From contig NZ_RAPN01000001.1 in NCBI RefSeq assembly GCF_003610535.1, forward strand, positions 4,017,320 to 4,081,319: 64,000 nt of DNA, written 5' to 3'. The notes below the pieces were generated by a model. That model did not search any database. It saw nothing but the letters and a program-made list of their open reading frames with translations, and was not told where the DNA came from. The position numbers were made by a program, and so were the translations under genes. Source of the DNA: Mangrovibacterium diazotrophicum (GTDB lineage: Bacteria > Bacteroidota > Bacteroidia > Bacteroidales > Prolixibacteraceae). This document shows, in pieces, positions 28,105 to 36,639 of this stretch (position 1 is the stretch's first letter; each line of letters opens with the position of its first letter).

Positions 28105-28112
28105 CAAAGATA
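28105..28112 (-). promoter_or_regulatory. mfd promoter -7 element
   Basis: On the reverse strand TATCTTTG, a full match to the Bacteroidota -7 consensus TAnnTTTG, lies only about 18 bp before the proposed TTG start of mfd. This would give a very short leader. No clear -33 TTTG is seen at the usual distance. Confidence 0.5.
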
Positions 28113-28236
28113 CAAATTTGTTTCCGGCTGTAGTCGGCCGGGTTCATCTTACCCTTGTGATCTCAAATATTTCATGTTCGCTTAGCAGACATTTTCTGCC
28201 AACAAGAGATGAACAAAAACGATGGCATGAAAGTTG

Positions 28237-28258
28237 ATATATCCAGATATCTAGATAT
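28237..28258. promoter_or_regulatory. ATATATCCAGATATCT motif upstream of thioredoxin-like gene
   Basis: ATATATCCAGATATCT (28237-28252) continues as AGATAT, giving three ATAT(C) units spaced 8 bp apart and a central AGATATCT palindrome. It lies 15-37 bp before the ATG at 28274. The same 16-mer occurs at 51637-51652 ahead of the complex I operon and was noticed nowhere else in the window. A regulator-binding site is inferred. Confidence 0.4.
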
Positions 28259-28273
28259 TAAATTTAAGTTGCC

Positions 28274-28615
28274 ATGTTACACACCAATTTAAAGCATGTT
28301 TTATCAGCTGCCGATCACGAAAAGCTGATTTCAGAAAACGAAAATGTGATGGTTTGTTGTGGTCGTATGGGGCCGATGTGTATTCCGGTATACGCGGCGA
28401 TGACCGAGTTGGAAAACGAGTATGACCAGGTGGTTTTTGCGGACATGGAATTTGATATTCCGGATGCAGCGGTTATTCGCAATGCGCCGGAATGCCGGAA
28501 CTTCATGGGACTGCCATTCGTGGTGTATTATAAAAACGGGAAACTGGTGCATGCAACCAGCAGCATCCAGAACCGCCCGCAAATTGAATCGATTTTGAAG
28601 GAGAAATTATTATAG
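28274..28615 (+). CDS. Thioredoxin-fold protein with altered active site
   Basis: 113 residues, the length of a bare thioredoxin domain. LISENENVMVCCGRMGPMCIPVYAAM occupies the place of the usual strand-WCGPC-helix, and GLPFVVYYKNGKLVHATSSI supplies the cis-Pro loop and last strands. Instead of WCGPC there is CGRMGPMC: the C-terminal cysteine and the GP are kept, while the position of the nucleophilic cysteine is Met and another Cys sits four residues upstream. Normal two-cysteine thioredoxin chemistry therefore looks changed or lost. Preceded by the ATATATCCAGATATCT motif; followed by a structured terminator region. Confidence 0.75.
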   Translation: MLHTNLKHVLSAADHEKLISENENVMVCCGRMGPMCIPVYAAMTELENEYDQVVFADMEFDIPDAAVIRNAPECRNFMGLPFVVYYKNGKLVHATSSIQNRPQIESILKEKLL

Positions 28616-28640
28616 TAAATCTTGATGTGACAATTTAGCG

Positions 28641-28714
28641 GCCACCTTGAGGTGGCAGTGGTTTAGGTTTAATTGTTTTGTAGTAGTGGAAAGGTTGCCC
28701 GTGTGGCAGCCTTT
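28641..28714 (+). terminator. Structured 3' element with terminator after thioredoxin-like gene
   Basis: Hairpin GCCACC-TTGA-GGTGGC (28641-28656), then TGGTTTAGGTTTAATTG, then AAAGGTTGCC (28690-28699) / GGCAGCCTTT (28705-28714) with one G-T pair and a T-run. Layout and several sequence blocks match the candidate RNA at 21156-21257. Confidence 0.65.
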
Positions 28715-28726
28715 TTTATTTTCGTC

Positions 28727-30892
28727 TTATAACAGGCGAATACGTACGCCAGCATTCATAACGAATCCATCTGTTGGTGCCCAGATATCAGGGAATACGG
28801 GATTGTTGTAAGGTGGTAAAACCAGCGGTTCAAAATCGGTTTGCTCGGTATCGCCGAAGTTCTCAAAATTTACAAAGACTGAAAACTTCTCAAAATGGCG
28901 CATCGCCATAAAGCCCATTACCCAATAGTTTGGTTTACGATCGTAAGCTTCGTTGTACTGCCAGCCTGTGTAGTACAATTCATAACCGATCGACCATTTT
29001 TCTTCCCGGTCAAACATCAGGACTGCTCCCGCGCTATGCTTGGGCGTTAATGGCTTTTGGTTGTTCAGGTTATCGTACTTCAATTTGGTGCTGCTAAATG
29101 CGTAGTTCACAAATAGTTTGAAGTCGCTGTACGTGAATTTTAAATTTGTTTCGAAACCTGAACTCAGAATATTTCCATCGGCATTCTCAAAATAATAGTT
29201 GTTATCCGTTTCGTCTCGCAGCACCAGCGCGTCTTTTAATTGGGTGGCAAAAAACAGCTGGTTGATGGAGAATGTCAGTTTATCGAAGAATGTAGTTCGG
29301 TAGTTCAGATCGAAGTTACCGCCAACAGACCGTTCAGCCTTGGCGTCGTCCTCGTTCAAGGGTTCAATATTTCGGTAGTACAAACGCTCGGCATCTTCGG
29401 TGAAGATGGTTGGCAGCTTGTAGCCCATCGCACCACCCAGTCGCATGGTCAGTCGATCCGTGGCTTTATACATCAGCGATGCTCTGGGCAGAACAAACGA
29501 TCCGAAATCCAGATCGTAATCGTAACGCAGTCCGCTTTCCAGTGCCACATTCTCCGTAAAATCGGTGGTATTTTGCACGAAGGTTCCCAAGGTGTTGTGC
29601 GTATAACTCCGATCTTCATTCGTGCCCAAAAGGTCTTCATTGAACTGCTCGAAATAGTGGTTGGCGCCCAGTTGCCAATCCGAATCATCACCTTTTTGAA
29701 GGGTGTACAGGAATTCGGTGAATCCCGAAAGTTGATTTCCTTTAAACTGATAACCGGGAATTTCGAGGTCGCGGTCGAAGTATGTCACGCTGTTTTTGAC
29801 GCTGAAGCTGCTTTCTTCTTTTTCGTTGAGGAACTGAAATTGGGTTGAGAAGCGCTTCGACTCGTTGGCTTCGGTAAACACATGTTCTGCATCCGGGTTT
29901 CCCTTTATCACCTGCACGTCGCCACCGGTGCGGTCATCTACATTGGCATTCACGCCAAACAGTATTGTTGAGTTCGGGTTGAGGTAAAAATAAACTTTCG
30001 GATTCAGGCTGAATGATTTCGCTTTGGGAATATTGGAAAAACCATCATCGTCGGCATCGTAAGCTGATTGCCGGCTGGCAGATCCGTAAATTGAAAAACC
30101 GATGTGTTCATACTTTTGCGCGTAAAACAGGTTGCCCGTTGTTCCTTTGGCACTGGTCTGGTTGATCATCACCGAGAGGTCAGGTTTCTCTTCCGGCTGA
30201 ATGGAGATCAGGTTGACCAATCCCGCGATCGCTCCGCCGCCGTACAAGGTTGAATTACTTCCTTTGATCAACTCAACCTGCTTTAAGTCCAAAGGCGGAA
30301 TCTGCATGATCGACAAGCCGCCCGCGAAACCGCCGTAGAGTGGAAAACCGTCTTTCAGTATTTGCGTGTATCGCCCGTCAAGCCCCTGGATCCGGATGCT
30401 CAGGTTGCCGGAACTTAAAGACGTTTGCTGCATTTGAACACCGGTTGTTTCGCTGAGCAGCATCCCGATGTTACTCGAATTCATGGCCGCTTTTTCGCCC
30501 AGTTCTTCGCCGGTAATGGCTTCAATGCGTGTTGGTATATCTTCGATGGTTCGGGACGATCGGGTAGAGGCAATCACCACTTCCTCAATCTCTTCACCTT
30601 CCTCTAGTTCAACTTCGAATGTACGATTATTGTCGGCCGGGAAATGCAGTAGCAGTAGTTGTGCTTCGTAGCCAATAAAACTGATTTCAATTTTGGTCTC
30701 TCCGTTTGAAAGATTTCTCAGTTGTGCTTTCCCCGATTCATCGGTTACGGCACCGGTCGTGGTTCCTATTAACACAACATTGGCGCCCACCAATGGTTTT
30801 TCATCGTCGTCGTTCACAATAAAGTTGACGGTATTTTGAGCGTACGAACACGCCGAGGCAAAGATGGCCAGTACTAGCAGCAGCTTTTTCAT
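28727..30892 (-). CDS. TonB-dependent receptor next to a Fur-family gene
   Basis: 721 residues from the ATG at 30890-30892, chosen because it gives a signal peptide (MKKLLLVLAIFASACSYAQN); the open frame runs 48 codons further into upstream sequence. Domains: carboxypeptidase-D regulatory-like (about 20-105), plug (about 115-225, with IEDIPTRIEAITGEELGEKA and LIKGSNSTLYGGGAIAGLVN), beta-barrel with a C-terminal GVRIRLL strand. The plug resembles siderophore, colicin-I and metal receptors rather than SusC. It follows the Fur-family gene by about 60 bp in the same direction, so metal or metallophore uptake is the likely task. Confidence 0.87.
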   Translation of the reverse strand: MKKLLLVLAIFASACSYAQNTVNFIVNDDDEKPLVGANVVLIGTTTGAVTDESGKAQLRNLSNGETKIEISFIGYEAQLLLLHFPADNNRTFEVELEEGEEIEEVVIASTRSSRTIEDIPTRIEAITGEELGEKAAMNSSNIGMLLSETTGVQMQQTSLSSGNLSIRIQGLDGRYTQILKDGFPLYGGFAGGLSIMQIPPLDLKQVELIKGSNSTLYGGGAIAGLVNLISIQPEEKPDLSVMINQTSAKGTTGNLFYAQKYEHIGFSIYGSASRQSAYDADDDGFSNIPKAKSFSLNPKVYFYLNPNSTILFGVNANVDDRTGGDVQVIKGNPDAEHVFTEANESKRFSTQFQFLNEKEESSFSVKNSVTYFDRDLEIPGYQFKGNQLSGFTEFLYTLQKGDDSDWQLGANHYFEQFNEDLLGTNEDRSYTHNTLGTFVQNTTDFTENVALESGLRYDYDLDFGSFVLPRASLMYKATDRLTMRLGGAMGYKLPTIFTEDAERLYYRNIEPLNEDDAKAERSVGGNFDLNYRTTFFDKLTFSINQLFFATQLKDALVLRDETDNNYYFENADGNILSSGFETNLKFTYSDFKLFVNYAFSSTKLKYDNLNNQKPLTPKHSAGAVLMFDREEKWSIGYELYYTGWQYNEAYDRKPNYWVMGFMAMRHFEKFSVFVNFENFGDTEQTDFEPLVLPPYNNPVFPDIWAPTDGFVMNAGVRIRLL

Positions 30893-30953
30893 AAATGGTT
30901 GTTTAATTGACGAGCAAAAATACAACGAATTGGAGTGCAACAGGATTGCAAAT

Positions 30954-31364
30954 TCAGCGGCAGGCGGCGCAAATCCCCTTGATGACGTAGTTGGCGCTTT
31001 CGAAACGAAATCCATCGGGCAAAACCGGTTGCTCAATCAGGTGATCTTTTAAACAGCTTGTTTGCCCGCATTTGTTGCAATAGAAATGGGCATGCAGATC
31101 GCCTAGGTTGCAGGAACAGCCTTCGCTGCAAAGCGCAAACTTTGTGGCACCGGTTCCGTCGTCAATTTTATGGATGATGCAGTTTTCCTGGAAGGTTTTC
31201 AAGGTTCTGAAAACAGTTGAACGATCGACATGATCCAGTTGCTGTTCAATCTCGAGCAGGCTTACGGCTTGTGGGTTGTTGCGTAAAATTTCCAGTACCA
31301 ACTGTCGCATGGCAGTGGGCTTAATGTTTTTTTGCTGCAGTAATTCGGCTGCGGTTTCTTGCAT
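30954..31364 (-). CDS. Fur-family metal-responsive regulator
   Basis: 136 residues from the ATG at 31362-31364 (a TTG at 31376 would add four). Winged helix: IKPTAMRQLVLEILRNN, VDRSTVFRTLKTFQENCII. The metal part has DLHAHFYCNKCGQTSC and a C-terminal CAAC pair, giving the two CxxC zinc motifs of the superfamily; there is also an extra CSEGCSC cluster. Directly upstream of and co-directional with a TonB receptor gene. Whether it senses iron, zinc or another metal is open; the missing upstream His-rich hinge speaks slightly against classical Fur. Confidence 0.85.
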   Translation of the reverse strand: MQETAAELLQQKNIKPTAMRQLVLEILRNNPQAVSLLEIEQQLDHVDRSTVFRTLKTFQENCIIHKIDDGTGATKFALCSEGCSCNLGDLHAHFYCNKCGQTSCLKDHLIEQPVLPDGFRFESANYVIKGICAACR

Positions 31365-31435
31365 AACGATAAACAATTAAACGGTCATGTCCTTTTAAAA
31401 CACGGCTTTCGTGTGGATTGTTCCCGCTGTTAATT

Positions 31436-32833
31436 TCAATGGCCGGGTGGATTCAGGTATTGGCTAAAGAAGTTGTAAAGTTTTGTTAGTGATCCACCGT
31501 CCTGAGGTAATGAATGACCGTGTCCGTAGTCGACCAAGCTTTCGGTTGGAACACCGAGCTTTTTCAGTTTATTCTGAAAACGGGCAATTTGATCCTGGTA
31601 ATAAATTTCGTCGTCGGTATTGTAAAAGAAAAGCGTTGGTGCCGTTGCTGCGGTTTCAACGAGGAATTCGGAGCCCATCGATTTCCAGCGCTCGTAGTTT
31701 TCGTCCAGCGGACCCCAAACCCACGGACAACGAGCTTCCAGGTTTTTGTCGCCATCGTCGATCGCATTGTAGATTTGGGTGTAGTCGAACACGCCCGGCC
31801 CGAGTGCGGCAACTTGTACGTCGTCGGAAATTCCTTGGTGGAAACCGGCATTTTCAAACTCGGGAACTTTTCGGTCGCCAATAGCCATTGATCCGGCAGT
31901 TGATCCGCGGGAGAAACCAAAGACCCCGATTTTCCCGGAAAGCCCCATTTCGTCACCTAAAAATCGCAAGGTGCGGATAGCAGATTTCACTTTTTGAGCA
32001 GCATCGGGGTTGGTCTCATACGATTTGTACGCATCGTTCGGGCCATCGGCGGGCTTGCCTTTTCCCCACGAGCAATATTTGGGGTGGTCGGCAATGGCCC
32101 AGGCCATGCCGTTGGCAGGAGCTCCTTCGAGAAAGGAATCGTTGAAGCCTGCCAGCGTGTAATCCAGTTTTAACCGTAAATTCTGATTGGCTGCGGTCAG
32201 TTTCTTTTTATTCGAATCCCAGGTGGCGTAGCTGTTGCTGTATGAAAACGACAGGATCACCGAAACAGGCTCTTTCGGGTTGGCCGGGTAAACGATGTCC
32301 ATACGCAGCGAGTCGCCAACAGTGTATTCGGTGGGAGTGTTGTAAACGGTCGGATCATCGACAAAATAAGGAACATCGCGGGCAATCCGGTACCCCTCGA
32401 ACAGCACGTAGGAACGGTAGTGAGAACAATCCGTCAATCCGCAAAACGAACCGGATCCGATGGAATCGTTGATGGCGATGATGTCTTTATTGATGAGCGG
32501 AGAAACTGTGTTTGAATCATGTGCATAATCCAGTTCGACAACACGGTACCCTTGTGCAAGCAGCCAGGCAACATTTTCCGGATTGCTGTTTTGACCAATC
32601 TTCGGAACAACCAGATTCTCGAGGTAAACTACCGTCATTGGGCTACCGTAAAAATCGAGCTTTGGCGATTTGGGATTCGTTACGGTGTAGCTGATTTCAC
32701 CTCCGGTGACTTGGCTTGTCCATTTCCCGGTTGAGGCAGCAGCCCAAAAGGGTAGGGCAAGCAACACTAATAAAAGGGTAGCTAAGCGATAGGAGGCTGT
32801 TCGTTTGGTGTGTCGGAAGTCTGAATTTTTCAC
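31436..32833 (-). CDS. Secreted alpha/beta-hydrolase
   Basis: 465 residues, apparently with a GTG start (32831-32833); a signal peptide ends near LPFWAAASTG. The alpha/beta-hydrolase core shows the nucleophile elbow IGVFGFSRGSTAG (Ser in GxSxG), preceded by KVKSAIRTLRFLGDEMGLSG, and near the C-terminus FYNTDDEIYYQDQ and YGHGHSLPQDGG, which fit the catalytic Asp and His. This resembles the esterase/BD-FAE-like carbohydrate esterases of Bacteroidota. Substrate unknown. Separate from the following beta-lactamase-like gene by about 53 bp. Confidence 0.75.
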   Translation of the reverse strand: MKNSDFRHTKRTASYRLATLLLVLLALPFWAAASTGKWTSQVTGGEISYTVTNPKSPKLDFYGSPMTVVYLENLVVPKIGQNSNPENVAWLLAQGYRVVELDYAHDSNTVSPLINKDIIAINDSIGSGSFCGLTDCSHYRSYVLFEGYRIARDVPYFVDDPTVYNTPTEYTVGDSLRMDIVYPANPKEPVSVILSFSYSNSYATWDSNKKKLTAANQNLRLKLDYTLAGFNDSFLEGAPANGMAWAIADHPKYCSWGKGKPADGPNDAYKSYETNPDAAQKVKSAIRTLRFLGDEMGLSGKIGVFGFSRGSTAGSMAIGDRKVPEFENAGFHQGISDDVQVAALGPGVFDYTQIYNAIDDGDKNLEARCPWVWGPLDENYERWKSMGSEFLVETAATAPTLFFYNTDDEIYYQDQIARFQNKLKKLGVPTESLVDYGHGHSLPQDGGSLTKLYNFFSQYLNPPGH

Positions 32834-32886
32834 AGCTGGTTTTTCTTGTTCGGTTTCTAGTCCGGCAAAAATAACAGATTTGGGCG

Positions 32887-34215
32887 CTACTCGGACTCTT
32901 TGGTGAAGTTAAACACCCCTCCGCCTTGTTTTAGTAACATCGTCTTTTCATCGGGCTTGAACTCCATCACCAAGCCCGCCTGCGGAAATTCAAACTTGTC
33001 TTTGCCCGTCAGTTCCAGCGGGAAGGGAGCCTGCCCTGTGCCTTGCCCAATGAGCTTTCCATCTTTAATGCTGATTGTAATTTTTAAGGGGAGTTGAGCT
33101 GAGGCATAAGTGCCCACATATTTTTCCAGTTCTTCCGGGCTGAGCTCACTGTTCATAAACACAGGGATTTCAAATGGTTTGTCGTATGCCGCACTCAATA
33201 CGGCAACCGAAATGTCGTTGTTGTTCATCCGGCTGCCATTGGAGGTGAGTGCAAAAGAGACCTTTCCATCGGGGAAATACATAAACACAGATCTAAAACC
33301 ATCAATGCCCCCGGTGTGTCCGTAGCCTTTTCGGTCGTAAAACGGAAATTGAAACAGCCCGAATCCCAGACCGTCGACGATTGTCTCCATTTGTTCCAGG
33401 CTTTCTGCGCTGACCAATTTCCCGCTAAACAATGCGTCGCTGAATTTGGCTAAATCGCTCGGTGTTGAAACAATACTTCCGGCGCCCATTGGAATCGACA
33501 AGTCGGTTTCTTCTTCCATCTTCCAGACATCGTCGATATATTTGTAAGAATAACATTCGTTTTTGTCCGCATTAATCTTTCCACCAAAATAAGTGTTTGT
33601 CAGCTCTAGAGGTCGGACAATCGACTCGTGTAATAAAGTAGCATAGGATTTCTTTTCGACCTTCTCTAAAATGTAGCTCAACAATACAAAATTCGAATTG
33701 CTGTATTCGGTTTTGGTTCCCGGCTCAAAATCGCTGCCGCCCTTGGCAATGATTTCCACCATCTCGCTTTCCGACTTGGCTTCGGTGTTCCAGTCGAGGT
33801 AACTTTTGTCGTTGGTGAAATTGTGAATTCCGCTGCGATGTCCCAGCAGGAGGCGGATGGTTATTTTATCGGCATTGGGAATCGCAGGGAAATAGCTTTC
33901 GATGCTTTCATCCAGTTTCAGTTTGCCGGCTTCAACGGCTTTCTGCACCAAAACAGTGGTGAATGTTTTCGAGATGGAACCAATTCGATACTTCGAGTCG
34001 GTGTTGGCTTTCGTTCCGCTTTCGAGGTTGGCAAAACCGATTGCCCGCGCGTAAATGAGTTGTCCGTCTTGCGAAACGGCAACGCTGCCCATGAACCGGT
34101 CGTTGACTTCCAGTGTATCGAAATAATCATCGAGTTTGGCTTTGTTGAATTCCTGGGCAAAAGCAATATGAAACAGAGCGACAAAGAGAAGCGTCGATAA
34201 AAGCTTAGTTTTCAT
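32887..34215 (-). CDS. Beta-lactamase-family serine hydrolase
   Basis: 442 residues with a signal peptide (MKTKLLSTLLFVALFHIAFA). Class C/PBP-like active site: SISK in RIGSISKTFTT (catalytic Ser and Lys), then TEYSNSNFVLLSYIL with the Y-x-N motif, and a HTGG in GHTGGIDGFRS replacing KTG. A C-terminal lipocalin-like domain (about 345-440) follows. Such proteins hydrolyse peptides or esters in the periplasm; a true beta-lactamase is not implied. It is read before the alpha/beta-hydrolase in the same direction. Confidence 0.85.
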   Translation of the reverse strand: MKTKLLSTLLFVALFHIAFAQEFNKAKLDDYFDTLEVNDRFMGSVAVSQDGQLIYARAIGFANLESGTKANTDSKYRIGSISKTFTTVLVQKAVEAGKLKLDESIESYFPAIPNADKITIRLLLGHRSGIHNFTNDKSYLDWNTEAKSESEMVEIIAKGGSDFEPGTKTEYSNSNFVLLSYILEKVEKKSYATLLHESIVRPLELTNTYFGGKINADKNECYSYKYIDDVWKMEEETDLSIPMGAGSIVSTPSDLAKFSDALFSGKLVSAESLEQMETIVDGLGFGLFQFPFYDRKGYGHTGGIDGFRSVFMYFPDGKVSFALTSNGSRMNNNDISVAVLSAAYDKPFEIPVFMNSELSPEELEKYVGTYASAQLPLKITISIKDGKLIGQGTGQAPFPLELTGKDKFEFPQAGLVMEFKPDEKTMLLKQGGGVFNFTKESE

Positions 34216-34337
34216 TTCGGTAGATTTTTAGTTAAATGTACAACTAGTGCTCATCTTTGCCGAAGGAAATCGGTGTAATTTTTCCAGTGTTTTGATCCTT
34301 GTTTATCTACTAAAGAGAGACTGGAAGCTACTGAAAG

Positions 34338-34859
34338 TTATAATCGTTGTTTGATTTCTGAAAAGTAACGATGTTCTGAATAGAAATTATAGCCATGTGA
34401 CAGAAGGTTGAGTTGATCATTACTGCAAATAACTGTCAGCGACATTGGAGTGATACCATACTCAGATGGGTGTAATCTGAAATATCTTGCATATCGGATG
34501 TGGACGCCAAGTGCTAAAAGTAACATCATGGGGCTAAATGGAAAGGGTGTAATTTCTTCTGCTCCTTTTTTCAGAATGATTTCTGTTATTTCCGTGTAAG
34601 GGATTGAGATGAAGCTAAGTTTCTGGCGGTGGTTGATTCGCAGTAAAAGGCCGTTCTCGAATTTTTCGAATATTGATCTGGTTTCCAGGTCATCCCAGTT
34701 TTTCTCCAAATCGTTGATTTTCGATTTGTTTAACTGGTACATACTACTGCCGATAGTGCCGAATTTTATTTGATTGGGGATCGAAATTTGGGGTCCTAGT
34801 TGAGATTCGATTTTGAGTTTAAAGGCTCCGGTATATTCTTTTTCGTCAAAGAAGATCAT
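34338..34859 (-). CDS. Uncharacterised protein
   Basis: 173 residues from the ATG at 34857-34859 (MIFFDEKEYTGAFKLKIESQ). An earlier ATG at 34887-34889 would overlap the rhomboid stop codon and add ten residues. It has no signal peptide and one mildly hydrophobic segment (PFSPMMLLLALGVHI). I recognise no domain. The position directly behind the rhomboid gene suggests translational coupling or at least one transcript. Confidence 0.5.
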   Translation of the reverse strand: MIFFDEKEYTGAFKLKIESQLGPQISIPNQIKFGTIGSSMYQLNKSKINDLEKNWDDLETRSIFEKFENGLLLRINHRQKLSFISIPYTEITEIILKKGAEEITPFPFSPMMLLLALGVHIRYARYFRLHPSEYGITPMSLTVICSNDQLNLLSHGYNFYSEHRYFSEIKQRL

Positions 34860-34878
34860 AAAAAAAATAATTTGAATT

Positions 34879-36546
34879 TTAGTTCTCATCCTGTGTTGCA
34901 CCCATTTCCCGAAGGATATCTTCAATGGCGGCGTTGTAGTTCATAATCGCGGTGTCGTATTTTCGGGTTTTTTCGGAGATGGCTCTAGAGATTGCTCCGT
35001 AGGATTTCAGGCGCAGGTCGCAATATAGCCGTAGCTTGTGAATATGATCATGAAGTCCCGACGGCAGTTCATAATGGTCAACACTGTCGAGCAGGGCAAT
35101 GCTGGCCTCCCAGTTTTTGATCCCGTTATTTTCAATTTCAGCCAGAATCTGCTCATCACTCGAGTTAGGTTGCATGCGGTAAAGTCCCAGTGCTTCTTCT
35201 TCCATTCGGGCAAATTTCTGCATATCGGCCTGGTAGTGAGCAAAATCGCGTTCAATGCTATTTCGCATTAAAACCAATGAGCCAGCAGACGCAACAAGCA
35301 GAAGTGCACCCATCGTGGCGTACTTCAGTTTTAAGTTTGGCGTTTTTAGCTCGGGATAGTAGGCATAGCCAATCAATAAACCGCTGACTAAACCGCCGAT
35401 GTGGGCGGCGTTGTCAATGCCGGCTTTCATGCCATTAGCCAGGTTGTAAAAGACAAACACTCCAATGCTGATGAGTAGCGATTTGCGGGCCGATTTCTCC
35501 ATGAGGTTGGTCGTCAGCATGGCGAGGAAAACACCGTAAAGTCCGAAGATGGCACCCGACGCCCCGGCAGAAACTTCAAATTCGTGCCAGAATACGCTGG
35601 TGGCGCCTCCAACGATACCCGATAGGAGATAGGCGAAAGCAAGTCGCGTTTTTCCGAGATAGGGTTCAAGCAACAGGCCGATGTAAACCAGCGCATACAT
35701 GTTCATTAGCAAATGGAAAACGCCGATGTGGACAAACAGGTGGGTGATGAGTCGCCATCCTTGACCATCGAGTGTATACGGCCGGAAGTTCGCGCCCCAG
35801 TGGAGCAGTTGCTCGCCGTCGGGTAGTAGTGGGCTCACTCCAAAGGCAATCATTAGTAGGAAGACCAGTACATTTAGCATTACAATAATCGGTGTAACGA
35901 AATAGCCTTTCTGTGGAACAAACAGCGAGAATACACTGGTTATTTTTCCTTTCTTAATCAGCGGAGGATGATCCAGCTGATCGATGTCGGCAGCGAATTG
36001 TACCGAGAGCTCGTTATATTTTTCGGCGAGCATTTCAACATCGAAACTGCGATGTAGCTTTTCAAAAGTCTTTCGGAAATCCTCGATGTTTCGGCGGTTT
36101 TTACCCCAGTCGAACGGTTGGTTGCCCGTGCATTCACTTTTCAGATCGATGCGTGCGATGCCCACTTTTACCTGCACTTCCTCGCTCCACGAGGCCAGCG
36201 AAAAACCGGTGTAGGCCACAAAACCCGATGCACTCGAATAGCCGGTTTCCCATCCCAGCTTTTGCACGGTTTCCCAAGCAAGCACATAAGCTTGTTCGGG
36301 TGTGAGATCGCCATACAGCACGCTGTCGGTTTGCCGGGGCGAAAAGCCAAACGACAGGCGTTCCTTATGTTCGCCGGTTGCGCGTTGTTTTTGTTTTTCA
36401 ATGTTGGCCTGGTCAATTTCGAAGCGGTCACAGCTTTCCTCGAAATCGGCTTTGGCGGCTGTCAGCTTGCAGATGATTCCCTGTTGTGAATCAAACTTTC
36501 GGTGTTGGCAAATTTTACAGTATTCCAGTTGGTGTAGCCGATCCAT
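34879..36546 (-). CDS. Rhomboid-family intramembrane serine protease with large extra domains
   Basis: 555 residues, well over twice a minimal rhomboid. The first ~200 residues are soluble, with Cys10, Cys13, Cys27 and Cys39 in a zinc-ribbon-like arrangement and a LTPEQAYVLAWETVQKLGW region. The rhomboid core spans about 215-395: HLFVHIGVFHLLMNMYAL, catalytic Ser330 in GASGAIFGLYG, and His382 in AAHIGGLVSG. The C-terminal ~140 residues are helical (tetratricopeptide-like in feel). Inner-membrane protease; substrate unknown. Confidence 0.88.
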   Translation of the reverse strand: MDRLHQLEYCKICQHRKFDSQQGIICKLTAAKADFEESCDRFEIDQANIEKQKQRATGEHKERLSFGFSPRQTDSVLYGDLTPEQAYVLAWETVQKLGWETGYSSASGFVAYTGFSLASWSEEVQVKVGIARIDLKSECTGNQPFDWGKNRRNIEDFRKTFEKLHRSFDVEMLAEKYNELSVQFAADIDQLDHPPLIKKGKITSVFSLFVPQKGYFVTPIIVMLNVLVFLLMIAFGVSPLLPDGEQLLHWGANFRPYTLDGQGWRLITHLFVHIGVFHLLMNMYALVYIGLLLEPYLGKTRLAFAYLLSGIVGGATSVFWHEFEVSAGASGAIFGLYGVFLAMLTTNLMEKSARKSLLISIGVFVFYNLANGMKAGIDNAAHIGGLVSGLLIGYAYYPELKTPNLKLKYATMGALLLVASAGSLVLMRNSIERDFAHYQADMQKFARMEEEALGLYRMQPNSSDEQILAEIENNGIKNWEASIALLDSVDHYELPSGLHDHIHKLRLYCDLRLKSYGAISRAISEKTRKYDTAIMNYNAAIEDILREMGATQDEN

Positions 36547-36639
36547 GGTCTTGAGGTTTTGGTTTATGATAAAACGAAGAAAACGTTGGTTTTGTGTTTA
36601 GAAAGATGTTTTAAATGGCGGTTAAATATCTGTTTTTGT

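Noticed and set aside
32887-34215. Acquired beta-lactamase resistance gene
   Set aside because: The third motif is HTGG rather than KTG and a lipocalin-like tail is present; this is an ordinary serine hydrolase of the family, with composition like its neighbours.
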